The notes beneath the pieces were generated by a model. The model saw only the letters and a list, made by a program, of their open reading frames with translations, was not told the origin of the DNA and made no database searches. A DNA stretch of 64,000 nt, taken from positions 1-64,000 of the forward strand of contig NZ_LATD01000006.1 of assembly GCF_000981895.1 (NCBI RefSeq), written 5' to 3'. Within the stretch, counting starts at the first letter, position 1, and each line of letters begins with the position of its first letter. The translations under genes and the position numbers were made by a program. Shown piece after piece: positions 27,338-36,226 of the stretch. This stretch comes from Streptomyces odonnellii (GTDB lineage Bacteria > Actinomycetota > Actinomycetes > Streptomycetales > Streptomycetaceae).

Positions 27338-27958
27338 TTGTCCACGATCGAAAGTCCGCCGCGTGGTGTCCCGCGCCGTCCTGCCAGGCCGGACACCGAT
27401 GATCTGGCCGCGCTGCTGGCCGCGGCCTTCCACGACGATCCGCTGACCCGCTGGATCATTCCGGACGGCCGACGCCGGGCCGAGCTGCTGCCCGGCCTGT
27501 TCCGGATCTTCGTCGAGGTCTCGCACGACTACGACGGGGTGTCCGTCTCGCCCTGCGGCGACGCGGTGATGCTGTTCCTGCCGCCGGGCGCCTCGAAGCA
27601 GGTGGACGAGCGCGGAGAGGAGCTGGAGCGGCGGTTCGCCGAAGCGCTCGGTGAGTACGCCGAGCCGCTCGGGACCATCGTCAGGCTCCAGGCCGAGCGC
27701 CATCCGGCCGAACCCGACCACTACTACGCGTCGTTCGGCGCGGTCCGCCCCTCGCGGCAGCGGAACGGTCTGCTCTCGGTACTGCTCCAGGAGCTGCTCG
27801 ACCGTGCCGACCGGGACGGCTGCCCGGCGTACACGGAGGCCAGTTCACCCGGTGGTGAGGCACTCTGCCTGCGGCAGAACTTCGTACGGCTGGGCGACGA
27901 CATCGTGCTGCCGGACGGCGGCCCTTCGCTCCGGCCCATGTGGCGGGACCCGCGATGA
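27338..27958 (+). CDS. GNAT-family acetyltransferase of the decarboxylase operon
   Basis: 206 residues with a GNAT-like fold: the N-terminal DLAALLAAAFHDDPLTRWIIPD, a central strand HYYASFGAVRPSRQRNGLLSVLL where the acetyl-CoA loop sits, and the late segment YTEASSPGGEALCLRQNFVRLGD. The start is a TTG at 27338 with a strong GGAGG six bases ahead; no ATG or GTG fits as well. It begins 35 bases after the decarboxylase stop and its stop overlaps the next start (ATGA). Acylation of the amine made by the decarboxylase is a plausible but unproven role. Confidence 0.8.
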   Translation: MSTIESPPRGVPRRPARPDTDDLAALLAAAFHDDPLTRWIIPDGRRRAELLPGLFRIFVEVSHDYDGVSVSPCGDAVMLFLPPGASKQVDERGEELERRFAEALGEYAEPLGTIVRLQAERHPAEPDHYYASFGAVRPSRQRNGLLSVLLQELLDRADRDGCPAYTEASSPGGEALCLRQNFVRLGDDIVLPDGGPSLRPMWRDPR

Positions 27959-28590
27959 GGGGCGACGAGCAGATCCGGTTCTGGACGGCGGCCGAAGTGG
28001 CCGCGGGTGAGGTGCCGCGGCTCCATCTCGGCCACCTCCGCGAGGTCCTGGAGTGGAGCGGCGACTTCCTGGTGTCCGGCCATCCCGAACTGGGCCGCAG
28101 CGGCCCGGTGTGCCCGTACACCCAGCCCTCGCTGCGCAAGCAGCTCTTCCACCTGGCCGTCCTGGCCGACGCGGGGAGCACGGACCTGTCCGCGGCCGTC
28201 GGCTCCCTGCGGGCCTGGTACGAGCGGCTCTCGGCCGACCTCGACGAGGAGGACCAGGAGCTGCTGACCCTGCTGCTGGTCCTGCCGCACTTCGACCGTA
28301 CGGACTCGGGCGAGCTGGACGAGCTTCAGCGCAAGGCCAAGGACGAGTTCGTGGCCGACGGCCTGATGATCGGCCAGTTCCACCCGGTCTGCGAGGAGCC
28401 GGGCCTGTGGAACTCCGGCTTCCGCCCGCTGCGCGCTCCCCTGCCGCTGCTGGCGGTCCGTAAGCTCCTCGTCTTCGACCTGCCGTTCCTGCTGGGCGAC
28501 GACACACACATGGACCACTACCTACGCCGCTTCGCCCCAGCCATCCCGGCCCGCGTCCGCGGCCAGTTGGTCAGCCGAGTCGTCTCCTAG
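27955..28590 (+). CDS. DUF6875-like protein of the decarboxylase operon
   Basis: 211 residues with no catalytic motif I can name. The stretch HPELGRSGPVCPYTQPSLRK near residue 42, the conserved-looking FHPVCEEPGLWNS near 140 and the late PLPLLAVRKLLVFDLPFLLGD resemble DUF6875 proteins, which often sit with biosynthetic genes. I recall this family only roughly. Translation is coupled to the GNAT gene by an ATGA overlap at 27955-27958, so it almost certainly works in the same pathway. A terminator follows. Confidence 0.65.
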   Translation: MRGDEQIRFWTAAEVAAGEVPRLHLGHLREVLEWSGDFLVSGHPELGRSGPVCPYTQPSLRKQLFHLAVLADAGSTDLSAAVGSLRAWYERLSADLDEEDQELLTLLLVLPHFDRTDSGELDELQRKAKDEFVADGLMIGQFHPVCEEPGLWNSGFRPLRAPLPLLAVRKLLVFDLPFLLGDDTHMDHYLRRFAPAIPARVRGQLVSRVVS

Positions 28591-28604
28591 AGACCCGCCA
28601 AGCC

Positions 28605-28642
28605 CCGGTGCCCCGCCCCCTGCCGACGGAGCGGGGCACCGG
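28605..28642 (+). terminator. Terminator closing the decarboxylase operon
   Basis: The 12-base arms CCGGTGCCCCGC (28605-28616) and GCGGGGCACCGG (28631-28642) are perfect complements, with a TTGTT tract a few bases later. It marks the end of the three-gene operon. Confidence 0.85.
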
Positions 28643-28727
28643 CCATTGTTACGTCTGTCGTGTCCGGCCCACGGCCCAACGCCTCCCGGACACAGCCCGC
28701 GCTGGCCCGTCACAGCCCGGAGGTGCT

Positions 28728-29096
28728 ATGTCCTCACGGATGAAGTTGACCGCGATAACGCTCGACTGCCCTGATCCGCCGACTCTCGCGGCGTTCTATC
28801 AGCAGGCCACCGGCCTCGAGCCCCACCCGAAATCCGACGCCGACTTCGCCGGTCTCAGCCGTGGGGACGGGCTCGTCATCGGCTTTCAACGAGTCGACGA
28901 CTACCAGGCACCACGCTGGCCCGACCAGACCGTCCCCCAGCAGTTCCACCTCGACTTCGCGGTCGACGACCTGGACGAGGCCGAGACCCGGCTCCTGGAA
29001 CTGGGTGCGGTCAAGCCGGATCACCAGCCGGGAGGAGACAGATGGCGCGTCTTCACCGATCCGGCCGGCCACCCCTTCTGCGTGGTCAAGGTTTAG
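28728..29096 (+). CDS. VOC-family (glyoxalase-fold) protein
   Basis: 122 residues with one complete vicinal-oxygen-chelate fold: ITLDCPDPPTLAAFYQQATG at the start, FHLDFAVDDLDEAETRLLELGA in the middle and FTDPAGHPFCVVK at the end. Members include glyoxalases, dioxygenases and resistance proteins; the substrate here is unknown. The ATG at 28728 has GGAGGT five bases ahead. It is convergent with dnaB with only 19 bases between the stops. Confidence 0.87.
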   Translation: MSSRMKLTAITLDCPDPPTLAAFYQQATGLEPHPKSDADFAGLSRGDGLVIGFQRVDDYQAPRWPDQTVPQQFHLDFAVDDLDEAETRLLELGAVKPDHQPGGDRWRVFTDPAGHPFCVVKV

Positions 29097-29115
29097 CACC
29101 CCTCCCGACAACGGC

Positions 29116-30603
29116 TCACGTCTGCGCCATGTCCACGAAGCGCGAGTAGTGGCCCTGGAAGGCCACTGTGATCGTTGCCGTCGGGCCGTTGCGGTGTTTG
29201 GCGACGATCAGGTCGGCTTCGCCGGCGCGGGGGGATTCCTTTTCGTACGCGTCCTCGCGGTGGAGCAGGATCACCATGTCCGCGTCCTGCTCGATGGAGC
29301 CCGATTCGCGGAGGTCGGAGACCATCGGCTTCTTGTCCGTACGCTGCTCGGGGCCTCGGTTGAGCTGGGAGAGGGCGATGACCGGCAGTTCCAGTTCCTT
29401 GGCGAGGAGCTTGAGGTTTCGCGACATGTCCGAGACCTCCTGCTGGCGGCTCTCGGCGCGTTTCGAGCCGCCGGACTGCATGAGCTGGAGGTAGTCGATG
29501 ACCACCAGCTTGAGGTCGTTGCGCTGCTTGAGGCGGCGGCACTTGGCCCGGATCTCCATCATCGAGAGGTTCGGCGAATCGTCGATGTAGAGCGGCGCCT
29601 GGGAGACATCGGGCATCCGGCGGGCCAGCCGGGTCCAGTCCTCGTCCGTCATCGTGCCGGAGCGCATATGGTGCAGCGCCACCCGCGCCTCCGCGGACAG
29701 CAGACGCATCGCGATCTCGTTCCGGCCCATTTCGAGCGAGAAGATCACGCTGGGCAGATTGTTCTTGATGGACGCGGCCCGGGCGAAGTCCAGGGCGAGC
29801 GTCGACTTTCCCATCGCGGGGCGGGCGGCGATGACGATCATCTGGCCGGGATGCAGACCGTTGGTGAGGGAGTCGAAGTCCGTGAAACCCGTCGGCACCC
29901 CGGTCATCTCCCCGCTGCGCGAACCGATCGCCTCGATCTCGTCGAGCGCGCCCTCCATGATGTCGCCCAGCGGCAGATAGTCCTCGCTGGTCCGCTGCTC
30001 GGTGACCGCGTAGATCTCCGCCTGCGCCGAGTTGACGATCTCGTCGACATCGCCGTCGGCGGCGTACCCCATCTGCGTGATCTTCGTGCCTGCCTCGACG
30101 AGCCGCCGCAGCACCGCCCGCTCATGCACGATCTCCGCGTAGTACGACGCGTTGGCCGCGGTCGGCACCATCTGGACGAGCGTGTGGAGGACCGAGGCAC
30201 CGCCGATACGGTTGATCTCCCCGCGTCTGGTCAGCTCCGCCGCGACCGTGATCGGGTCGGCCGGCTCCCCCTTCGCGTACAGGTCGAGAATCGCCTGGAA
30301 GACGGTCTCGTGCGCGGGGCGGTAGAAGTCGTGCCCCTTGATGATCTCGACGACATCGGCGATGGCGTCCTTGGACAGCAGCATGCCGCCCAGGACCGAC
30401 TGCTCGGCGTCCAGGTCCTGCGGGGGAACCCGCTCGAAACCGGTGGCCCCGGGGGATCCACCGTCCCAGACCCCGGTGTCCCGGCCACGCTCATGCTGCT
30501 CGTCGCGACCCCGGCCCTCGCCGCGGCGCTGCCGCGAGACAGGCAGTCGGTCGCTGGGACCGGCGTCGGTCCAGGGATCGTCCAATGGCTCGGGAATGCT
30601 CAC
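29116..30603 (-). CDS. dnaB: Replicative DNA helicase DnaB
   Basis: Hexameric helicase that unwinds the fork ahead of DNA polymerase III. It is 495 residues. A Gly/Arg-rich head covers 1-55, the N-terminal collar domain about 58-165, and the RecA-like motor has Walker A in ARPAMGKST (261-268) and the Walker B region LVVIDYLQLM near 370. There is no intein, although this family often carries one in actinobacteria. It is transcribed alone, and its upstream gap is rich in DnaA boxes. Confidence 0.98.
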   Translation of the reverse strand: MSIPEPLDDPWTDAGPSDRLPVSRQRRGEGRGRDEQHERGRDTGVWDGGSPGATGFERVPPQDLDAEQSVLGGMLLSKDAIADVVEIIKGHDFYRPAHETVFQAILDLYAKGEPADPITVAAELTRRGEINRIGGASVLHTLVQMVPTAANASYYAEIVHERAVLRRLVEAGTKITQMGYAADGDVDEIVNSAQAEIYAVTEQRTSEDYLPLGDIMEGALDEIEAIGSRSGEMTGVPTGFTDFDSLTNGLHPGQMIVIAARPAMGKSTLALDFARAASIKNNLPSVIFSLEMGRNEIAMRLLSAEARVALHHMRSGTMTDEDWTRLARRMPDVSQAPLYIDDSPNLSMMEIRAKCRRLKQRNDLKLVVIDYLQLMQSGGSKRAESRQQEVSDMSRNLKLLAKELELPVIALSQLNRGPEQRTDKKPMVSDLRESGSIEQDADMVILLHREDAYEKESPRAGEADLIVAKHRNGPTATITVAFQGHYSRFVDMAQT

Positions 30604-31026
30604 CGGCCACCTCCTCCCGTCCGCCCTGCGGACCTCGCCGTGCCACTCTTTCTACGGCACGACACTGACAAAACGAGAGGGCCTGAACCCGGTTCCGGCG
30701 CGTCGGACGCCGGTCCACGTTAGGCCTGCGGGCACCGTCAGCCAATCTGGTTATCCACAGGCCATGTGGACGACGGACCAGATGCTGTGGAGAACCCCGG
30801 TGAACCTGTGCACGGAGCGGGGGACAGCACTGTGGACAAAGTCGGAGCGCCCCCGCCGCACCCACCATGAGCTGGCCTTTTTCCATCCACCGGCTGTGGG
30901 GGAGAAAAACTTTCCCAACTGGGCCAAGATCACGGAAAACAGCGTGCGGCGGAGCCCTCACTCACACACCGGGTAAGGACTCAAAGCCCATTGCGTCGCT
31001 TACCTGTGGAAGATTAGATTGAGCCC
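30604..31026. promoter_or_regulatory. dnaB/MATE divergent region with a DnaA-box cluster
   Basis: 423 bases between divergent genes. It contains TTATCCACA at 30751-30759, TTGTCCACA on the minus strand at 30831-30839, and one-mismatch boxes on the minus strand at 30765-30773 (TCGTCCACA) and 30786-30794 (TTCTCCACA). Weaker forms lie at about 30896 and 31005. TTGTCCACA is the preferred Streptomyces DnaA box. The cluster could let DnaA control dnaB, or could bind DnaA away from oriC. No gene is seen here. Confidence 0.7.
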
Positions 31027-32364
31027 ATGACAGAGGCGCCCGCGGCACCCAGAACCCTCCGGCGACGGCACGACCGCGAGATCGTCGCACTCGCCGTCCC
31101 CGCCTTCGGTGCCCTGATCGCCGAGCCGCTCTTCGTCATGGTGGACAGCGCGATCGTGGGACACCTCGGCACCCCGCAGCTCGCGGGACTGAGCATCGCG
31201 GCAGCCCTGCTCACCTCCGCGGTGAGCATCTTCGTCTTCCTCGCCTACGCCACCACCGCGGCCGTCGCCCGCCGCGTCGGCGCGGGCGATCTCCCGGGCG
31301 CCATCCGCCAGGGCATGGACGGCATCTGGCTCGCGCTCCTCCTCGGTGCCGCCGTTGTCGCCGTCACCCTCCCCACCGCGCCCGCGCTCATCGGACTCTT
31401 CGGCGCGTCCGACACCGCGGCCCCTTACGCCATCACCTATTTGCGGATCTCCAGCCTGGGCATCCCCGCCATGCTGGTCGTACTCGCCGCGACCGGCGTA
31501 CTGCGCGGGCTCCAGGACACCCGTACCCCGCTCTATGTCGCCATCGGCGGCTTCGGCGCCAACGCCGCACTCAACGCCGCTCTCGTCTACGGTGCCGGTC
31601 TCGGTATCGCGGGCTCCGCCTGGGGCACGGTCGTCGCCCAGTGGGCCATGGCCGCCGTCTATCTGGTGGTCGTCGTACGGGGAGCGCGCCGGCATGGCGC
31701 GTCGCTGCGCCCCGACCCCGCCGGGATACGGGCTGGCGCGCATGCCGGTGTCCCGCTGCTCGTCCGTACGCTCTCGTTGCGCGCGGTCCTGATGATCGCC
31801 ACGGCGGTCGCCGCGCGTCTGGGCGACGCGGATGTGGCCGCCCACCAGATCATCCTGTCGCTGTGGAGCCTGATGGCCTTCGCGCTCGATGCGATAGCCA
31901 TAGCGGGGCAGGCGATCATAGGCCGCTATCTCGGGGCCGGAGACACCGAGAGCGCCCGGGCCGCCTGCCGTCGCATGGTGCAGTGGGGGATCGTGTCCGG
32001 GGTGCTGCTCGGCGCCCTCATCGTGCTCGCGCGTCCGCTGTTCATTCCGCTCTTCACCGGCGATCAGGAGGTACGGGACACCCTGCTGCCGGCCCTGCTG
32101 GTGGTGGCCGTCTCACAGCCAATCGCCGGCATCGTCTTCATACTCGACGGCGTCCTGATGGGCGCCGGGGACGGCCCGTATCTTGCCGGAGCCATGCTCG
32201 TGACCCTGGCGGTCTTCGCGCCCGTCGCGCTGCTCGTCCCCGTCCTCGGGGGCGGGCTGACGGCCCTCTGGTGGGCGATGGGGCTGATGATGGCGGTCCG
32301 TATGCTGACCCTCTGGCTGCGCACCCGCTCCGGCCGCTGGCTGGTCACCGGCGCGACTCGCTGA
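31027..32364 (+). CDS. MATE-family efflux transporter (DinF-like)
   Basis: 445 residues, twelve hydrophobic spans and the two-bundle layout of MATE cation/drug antiporters. It begins ALAVPAFGALIAEPLFVMVDSAIVGHLG, a stretch typical of the DinF branch. The substrate is unknown. It is divergent from dnaB, which is its usual neighbour in Streptomyces, and convergent with the signal peptidase gene. Confidence 0.92.
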   Translation: MTEAPAAPRTLRRRHDREIVALAVPAFGALIAEPLFVMVDSAIVGHLGTPQLAGLSIAAALLTSAVSIFVFLAYATTAAVARRVGAGDLPGAIRQGMDGIWLALLLGAAVVAVTLPTAPALIGLFGASDTAAPYAITYLRISSLGIPAMLVVLAATGVLRGLQDTRTPLYVAIGGFGANAALNAALVYGAGLGIAGSAWGTVVAQWAMAAVYLVVVVRGARRHGASLRPDPAGIRAGAHAGVPLLVRTLSLRAVLMIATAVAARLGDADVAAHQIILSLWSLMAFALDAIAIAGQAIIGRYLGAGDTESARAACRRMVQWGIVSGVLLGALIVLARPLFIPLFTGDQEVRDTLLPALLVVAVSQPIAGIVFILDGVLMGAGDGPYLAGAMLVTLAVFAPVALLVPVLGGGLTALWWAMGLMMAVRMLTLWLRTRSGRWLVTGATR

Positions 32365-32375
32365 TACGGAACGGC

Positions 32376-32945
32376 TCACTGCTTCTGCGGGCTGCGGCTG
32401 CGCAGGGGCAGAACGGCAAACGTGAGCAGAGTGGCAAGTCCGAGCAGCACGATCGCCACGGGCACGGGCTGCCTTGCGCGCCAGAGCTGGACCGGCAGCC
32501 CGATCCAGGGCACGCGCAACCGCGCTACGCCTTGGAGTGCCGCGGGCCGTACCGGGGTCGAGTCCGGTGCGGAGTTGGCGTCGCCTTTGGTGATCAGGGA
32601 CTTGTTGGGAAGTACGTGATGGACCCGATGGGTGAGCAGACGGTTCGGTCGGGTGGGGTCCTCGGTCAGCACGATGTGGCCCACCGCCGGTGCGCTGTCG
32701 CGCGGTGGTGGCTGGTAGAGAACGACATCGCCCGGCACAAGGGCGGGACGCATGGAGCCGGACTGGACCACGCCCGCTGTCCAGCCCAGCACCGCCACGG
32801 GCAACTGCGCCCACACCAGCAGCCCGGCCATCGAGCCGAGCACGGTACGTGAGATGACCGAGGTGACCACGCGCATCGGGTGCGGGGCGCCCTCAGTCGC
32901 GGGCCGGCGGAGCACTCCGATGGCCAGGTCATTCGGGAGAGTCAC
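32376..32945 (-). CDS. SipW-type signal peptidase I (S26B)
   Basis: A membrane protease of 189 residues that would remove the signal peptide of the protein encoded directly upstream. The catalytic serine is in SGSMRPALVPGD (Ser64), and the second catalytic residue is histidine in LLTHRVHHV (His106) instead of the lysine of common bacterial LepB. This is the SipW/eukaryotic-type variant. Hydrophobic spans lie at about 36-57 and 155-178. The GTG start at 32945 overlaps the stop of the upstream gene (GTGA), so the pair is translationally coupled. Ordinary Sip proteases are not expected here, which suggests an inserted dedicated pair. Confidence 0.87.
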   Translation of the reverse strand: MTLPNDLAIGVLRRPATEGAPHPMRVVTSVISRTVLGSMAGLLVWAQLPVAVLGWTAGVVQSGSMRPALVPGDVVLYQPPPRDSAPAVGHIVLTEDPTRPNRLLTHRVHHVLPNKSLITKGDANSAPDSTPVRPAALQGVARLRVPWIGLPVQLWRARQPVPVAIVLLGLATLLTFAVLPLRSRSPQKQ

Positions 32946-33529
32946 TCGTGATCCCGCGCTTCCCATGTGAAGGTCACCTCGTTGGTGTCCTCGTTCTGCG
33001 CGGTGTCGGGTGCGCTCGGGCTGAACTGCCACGCGAAGCGAAACGTCAGCGAGTTGGGAGGCTTGCCGGGCAGGGTCCAGGGTCCCAGGCCGGTGCGGAA
33101 GTCGGTGTTCAAGGAGACGAAGGTGTCCAGGGTGCCGTCGAACGCGGACCTGTGCGGAGTGAAGCCTTTGCAGTTTCCTGAGCTGCCGCCGCTGCCCACG
33201 TCGATTTTGAGGTTGATGAAGGACTGGAAGTTGCTGGGCCAGTTCGTTGCCACGCTGTACAGCTTGAGCGCGGTGGGAAAGTCGGCGTTCGACTTGATCC
33301 TGATGCAGTTGGAGCCCGTATCGCCGGGGTGCATGTCCTTGACGCGGAACATGGACACCTTGCTGTCGTTGGCCAGCCCCAGCGAGCTGGCGGTCCACCT
33401 GTTGCCGTCGTTGCTGGTGGTCCCGCTCCAGTCGGCATTGGTGGCACCCCAGACCAGAGCACCGCTGAGCAGTAACCCGAGCGGAATGGGCACCACCTGT
33501 GCCGCCACCGTCAGCCAGGGACGCGCCAT
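32942..33529 (-). CDS. TasA/camelysin-like secreted protein
   Basis: 195 residues beginning with a hydrophobic SipW-dependent signal segment (LGLLLSGALVWGATNADWSG), then TTSNDGNRWTASSLGL, which matches the start of the TasA/CalY family. The rest is a beta-rich domain of about 155 residues with two cysteines, which could form a disulfide. In Bacillus these proteins form biofilm fibres or are surface proteases; the role here is unknown. It is the first gene of a two-gene operon with its signal peptidase. Confidence 0.8.
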   Translation of the reverse strand: MARPWLTVAAQVVPIPLGLLLSGALVWGATNADWSGTTSNDGNRWTASSLGLANDSKVSMFRVKDMHPGDTGSNCIRIKSNADFPTALKLYSVATNWPSNFQSFINLKIDVGSGGSSGNCKGFTPHRSAFDGTLDTFVSLNTDFRTGLGPWTLPGKPPNSLTFRFAWQFSPSAPDTAQNEDTNEVTFTWEARDHE

Positions 33530-33801
33530 CGCCCACTCCGTTCAATTCCGTCGCTTATGCAGAATATTGTCCCCTCTTGTCTCACCTGTGGCGGTGCCGC
33601 TCCGTGTCGCGATGCGGGTCTGATGGAGGCTCGATTTCCTGAGGAGGGTCGCGAACCGGATCCGCTCCGAGCGCGGGTCGCACTGTCATGACATCGCGGC
33701 TGATGACCACCAGCGACCGCTGTCGGCCGAACGATGTAACGCACTCCACGCCGACCGACATCGACGCGCATCTGTTCGGCCGTCAGACACGCGACTGACG
33801 T

Positions 33802-33815
33802 GTTTCACGTGAAAC
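33802..33815. promoter_or_regulatory. parS: parS site downstream of rplI
   Basis: Perfect GTTTCACGTGAAAC, intergenic, about 60 bases beyond the rplI terminator. Confidence 0.95.
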
Positions 33816-33874
33816 ATCACCGGACAACAGCAGCCGGACAACGGCAGCGGGAGAACGGCAGCCCGATCACGGCA

Positions 33875-33908
33875 AGAGGGCCGCACCCCACGCGGGATGC
33901 GGCCCTCT
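33875..33908 (-). terminator. Terminator of the rpsF-ssb-rpsR-rplI operon
   Basis: Arms AGAGGGCCGCACCCC (33875-33889) and GGGATGCGGCCCTCT (33894-33908) pair almost fully around a 4-base loop, 24 bases past the rplI stop. Confidence 0.88.
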
Positions 33909-33931
33909 CCATGCTCTACCGAGCGCAACGC

Positions 33932-34378
33932 TTACGCGGCGACAACCTCGATGCCGAGCTTCGCGGCGACCTCGGGGTGCAGACGTACGGACACCTGGTG
34001 CGAGCCCAGGGTCTTGATCGGCGCGCCCAGCTCGATACGGCGCTTGTCGACCTCCGGACCACCAGCGGACTTGATCGCCGAAGCGAGGTCGGCCGGGGTG
34101 ACGGAGCCGAAGAGACGGCCGGCGTCGCCGGAGCGAACAGCCAGACGCACCTTGACGGCTTCAAGGCGGGCCTTGACCTCGTTGGCCTGCTCGATGGTCG
34201 CGATCTCGTGGATCTTGCGGGCGCGGCGGATCTGCGCCACGTCCTTCTCGCCGCCCTTGGTCCAGCGGATCGCGAAACCGCGCGGGACCAGGTAGTTGCG
34301 AGCGTAGCCGTCCTTGACGTCGACGACGTCGCCGGCGGCACCGAGGCCGGAGACCTCGTGGGTGAGGATGATCTTCAT
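33932..34378 (-). CDS. rplI: 50S ribosomal protein L9
   Basis: 148 residues, the usual size. The N-terminal rRNA-binding domain ([21 protein letters not shown]) is joined by a long helix (about 40-75) to the C-terminal domain. It is last in the rpsF-ssb-rpsR-rplI operon, 18 bases after rpsR, and is followed by a strong terminator. Confidence 0.98.
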   Translation of the reverse strand: MKIILTHEVSGLGAAGDVVDVKDGYARNYLVPRGFAIRWTKGGEKDVAQIRRARKIHEIATIEQANEVKARLEAVKVRLAVRSGDAGRLFGSVTPADLASAIKSAGGPEVDKRRIELGAPIKTLGSHQVSVRLHPEVAAKLGIEVVAA

Positions 34379-34396
34379 CAGTCGGTCACCCTTCCC

Positions 34397-34633
34397 TTAT
34401 CGCGCGGTGGACGTGTAGGGCAGCAGCGCCATCTCACGGCTGTTCTTGACGGCCGTGGCGACATCACGCTGGTGCTGAGTGCAGTTGCCGGTGACGCGGC
34501 GGGCACGGATCTTGCCGCGGTCGGAAATGAACTTCCGCAGCATGTTCGTGTCCTTGTAGTCCACGTACTGGGTCTTGTCCTTGCAGAACGCGCAGACCTT
34601 CTTCTTAGGCTTGCGCACAGGCGGCTTCGCCAT
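34397..34633 (-). CDS. rpsR: 30S ribosomal protein S18
   Basis: 78 residues. It keeps the zinc-type cysteines (CAFC near 14 and GNC near 50), so it is the C+ form that needs zinc, as opposed to the Zur-controlled C- paralogue that many Streptomyces also carry elsewhere. It sits between ssb and rplI on the same strand. Confidence 0.98.
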   Translation of the reverse strand: MAKPPVRKPKKKVCAFCKDKTQYVDYKDTNMLRKFISDRGKIRARRVTGNCTQHQRDVATAVKNSREMALLPYTSTAR

Positions 34634-34677
34634 GGTGTTTCTCCTGTGTGATCAAGAAGTGGGGGTACGGGCCCGCC

Positions 34678-35262
34678 CTAGAAGGGGGGCTCGTCCGAGT
34701 AGCCACCGCCGGAGCTTCCGCCCCAGCCGCCTCCATTGCCCCCGCCGCCCTGCGACTGCTGGCCGCCGGCCGGTGCACTGGTCGCCCACGGGTCGTCGGC
34801 GGGAGCCCCGCCGCCGCCCTGCTGGCCGCCGCCACCGGGGCCGCCGCCCCAGTTGCCGCCGCCCTGGCCGCCGCCGTAGCCACCCTGGCCACCGCGGCCG
34901 GTGGTCTTGGTGACCTTGGCCGTGGCGTTCTTGAGGCTGGGGCCGACTTCCTCGACATCCAGCTCGTAGACCGTGCGCTTGACGCCCTCGCGGTCCTCGT
35001 ACGACCGCTGCTTCAGCCGGCCCTGCACGACGACGCGCATGCCTCGCTGGAGCGACTCGGCGACGTTCTCCGCCGCCTGGCGCCAGACCGAGCAGGTCAG
35101 GAACAGGCTCTCGCCGTCCTTCCACTCATTGGTCTGCCGGTCGAAGGTACGAGGAGTGGACGCGACGCGGAACTTCGCGACCGCCGCACCGGACGGGGTG
35201 AAGCGCAGCTCGGGGTCGTCGACGAGATTGCCGACGACCGTGATGACGGTCTCGCCTGCCAT
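34678..35262 (-). CDS. ssb: Single-stranded DNA-binding protein
   Basis: 194 residues. The OB-fold covers 1-110 ([20 protein letters not shown] at the start), followed by a very Gly-rich linker and the acidic tip S-D-E-P-P-F that recruits replication and repair partners. The tail is long, as in actinobacteria. It is second in the rpsF operon. It covers single-stranded DNA at forks and probably also serves DnaB, encoded 4 kb away. Confidence 0.98.
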   Translation of the reverse strand: MAGETVITVVGNLVDDPELRFTPSGAAVAKFRVASTPRTFDRQTNEWKDGESLFLTCSVWRQAAENVAESLQRGMRVVVQGRLKQRSYEDREGVKRTVYELDVEEVGPSLKNATAKVTKTTGRGGQGGYGGGQGGGNWGGGPGGGGQQGGGGAPADDPWATSAPAGGQQSQGGGGNGGGWGGSSGGGYSDEPPF

Positions 35263-35356
35263 GGGTGAACCTCTCGGCGGGGATTGCTTCTGGCTGCTGT
35301 GCTACTCGAAGAACTACTCGGAGCCGTTCGGCCCCGATGACCGCTGAGCCGGATGC

Positions 35357-35647
35357 TCAGTGGGTCTCGGGACGGAGGACCTTGGTCCGGAGGACCGACT
35401 CGTTCAGATTCATCTGCCGGTCGAGCTCCTTGACGACGGCCGGCTCGGCCTGGAGGTCGATGACCGAGTAGATGCCCTCGGGCTTCTTCTTGATCTCGTA
35501 GGAGAGACGACGACGGCCCCAGGTGTCGACCTTCTCGACCTTTCCGTTGCCCTCACGGACGACGGAGAGGAAGTTCTCGATCAGCGGGGAGACAGCGCGC
35601 TCCTCGAGATCGGGGTCGAGGATGACCATCACTTCGTAGTGACGCAT
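35357..35647 (-). CDS. rpsF: 30S ribosomal protein S6
   Basis: 96 residues with the family start [16 protein letters not shown] and the RNA-contacting [18 protein letters not shown]. The start is the ATG at 35647, which has a near-perfect AAAGGAGGT ahead. It is the first gene of rpsF-ssb-rpsR-rplI; the promoter should lie in the 264 bases up to the divergent small membrane-protein gene. Confidence 0.98.
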
Positions 35648-35911
35648 GTGGAACCCACCTCCTTTGGACTCAGCGGCCACGGTCGTTCCGTGGCAGGAGG
35701 GTCGTGATGCGTACGCAACGGTATCGGCCGCCTCTGACAAGCTCGGCGGTACGAGGGGCACACGCCTGGGCAGACACCGGTGCAGAACGTACAGACTACC
35801 CGCACCCCGCCTTCCGCTTGAAATCCGGCCGCAGGCGGACGCAATCTGTATACATCGGGTGTGTGCGACGCTACGATGCGCCGCCTTCCGGCTATGGCCA
35901 GGAGGTGCCAC

Positions 35912-36226
35912 ATGGCACAGGCAATGCGACCGAACTCCGCCACCTCTCTCTTCTCCACGGACGGCAAGCGTCATCCCCGCCAGGACATCCTGATGGGCGT
36001 GACGCTGGCGCTGGGACTGCTCGCCTTCTTCTCCGCCTTCTTCTACAACCTGCATCTGCTCAGTTCATGGGCCGGACTGATCGGAATCCTCACCGGCGCG
36101 TACGGGCAGTTTGTCTCCGTGACCACACGTGAACGCTTTCTGACCATCATCGGTCTGGGCGCCTCAGCGGTCGGCTTCTTCCTCGGAATGGCGCACGGCG
36201 GACTCTTCGGCGGAGTGATCGGCTGA
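35912..36226 (+). CDS. Small membrane protein, function unknown
   Basis: 104 residues from the ATG at 35912 (AGGAGGT six bases ahead). A polar head of about 30 residues precedes three hydrophobic spans (about 33-52, 55-72 and 80-100). I do not recognise a named family. It is divergent from rpsF and 110 bases upstream of the FemX-like gene on the same strand. Confidence 0.8.

Larger units (their letters stand above)
33530..33931. other. Intergenic region with parS and rplI terminator
   Basis: 402 bases from the TasA-like gene start to the rplI stop. It holds the promoter of the TasA-like gene (AT-rich around 33540-33580), the parS at 33802-33815 and the terminator at 33875-33908. There is no supported gene. 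Confidence 0.6.

Noticed and set aside
29116-30603. Intein in DnaB
   Set aside because: Checked because actinobacterial dnaB often carries one; the helicase motifs run on without an insertion.
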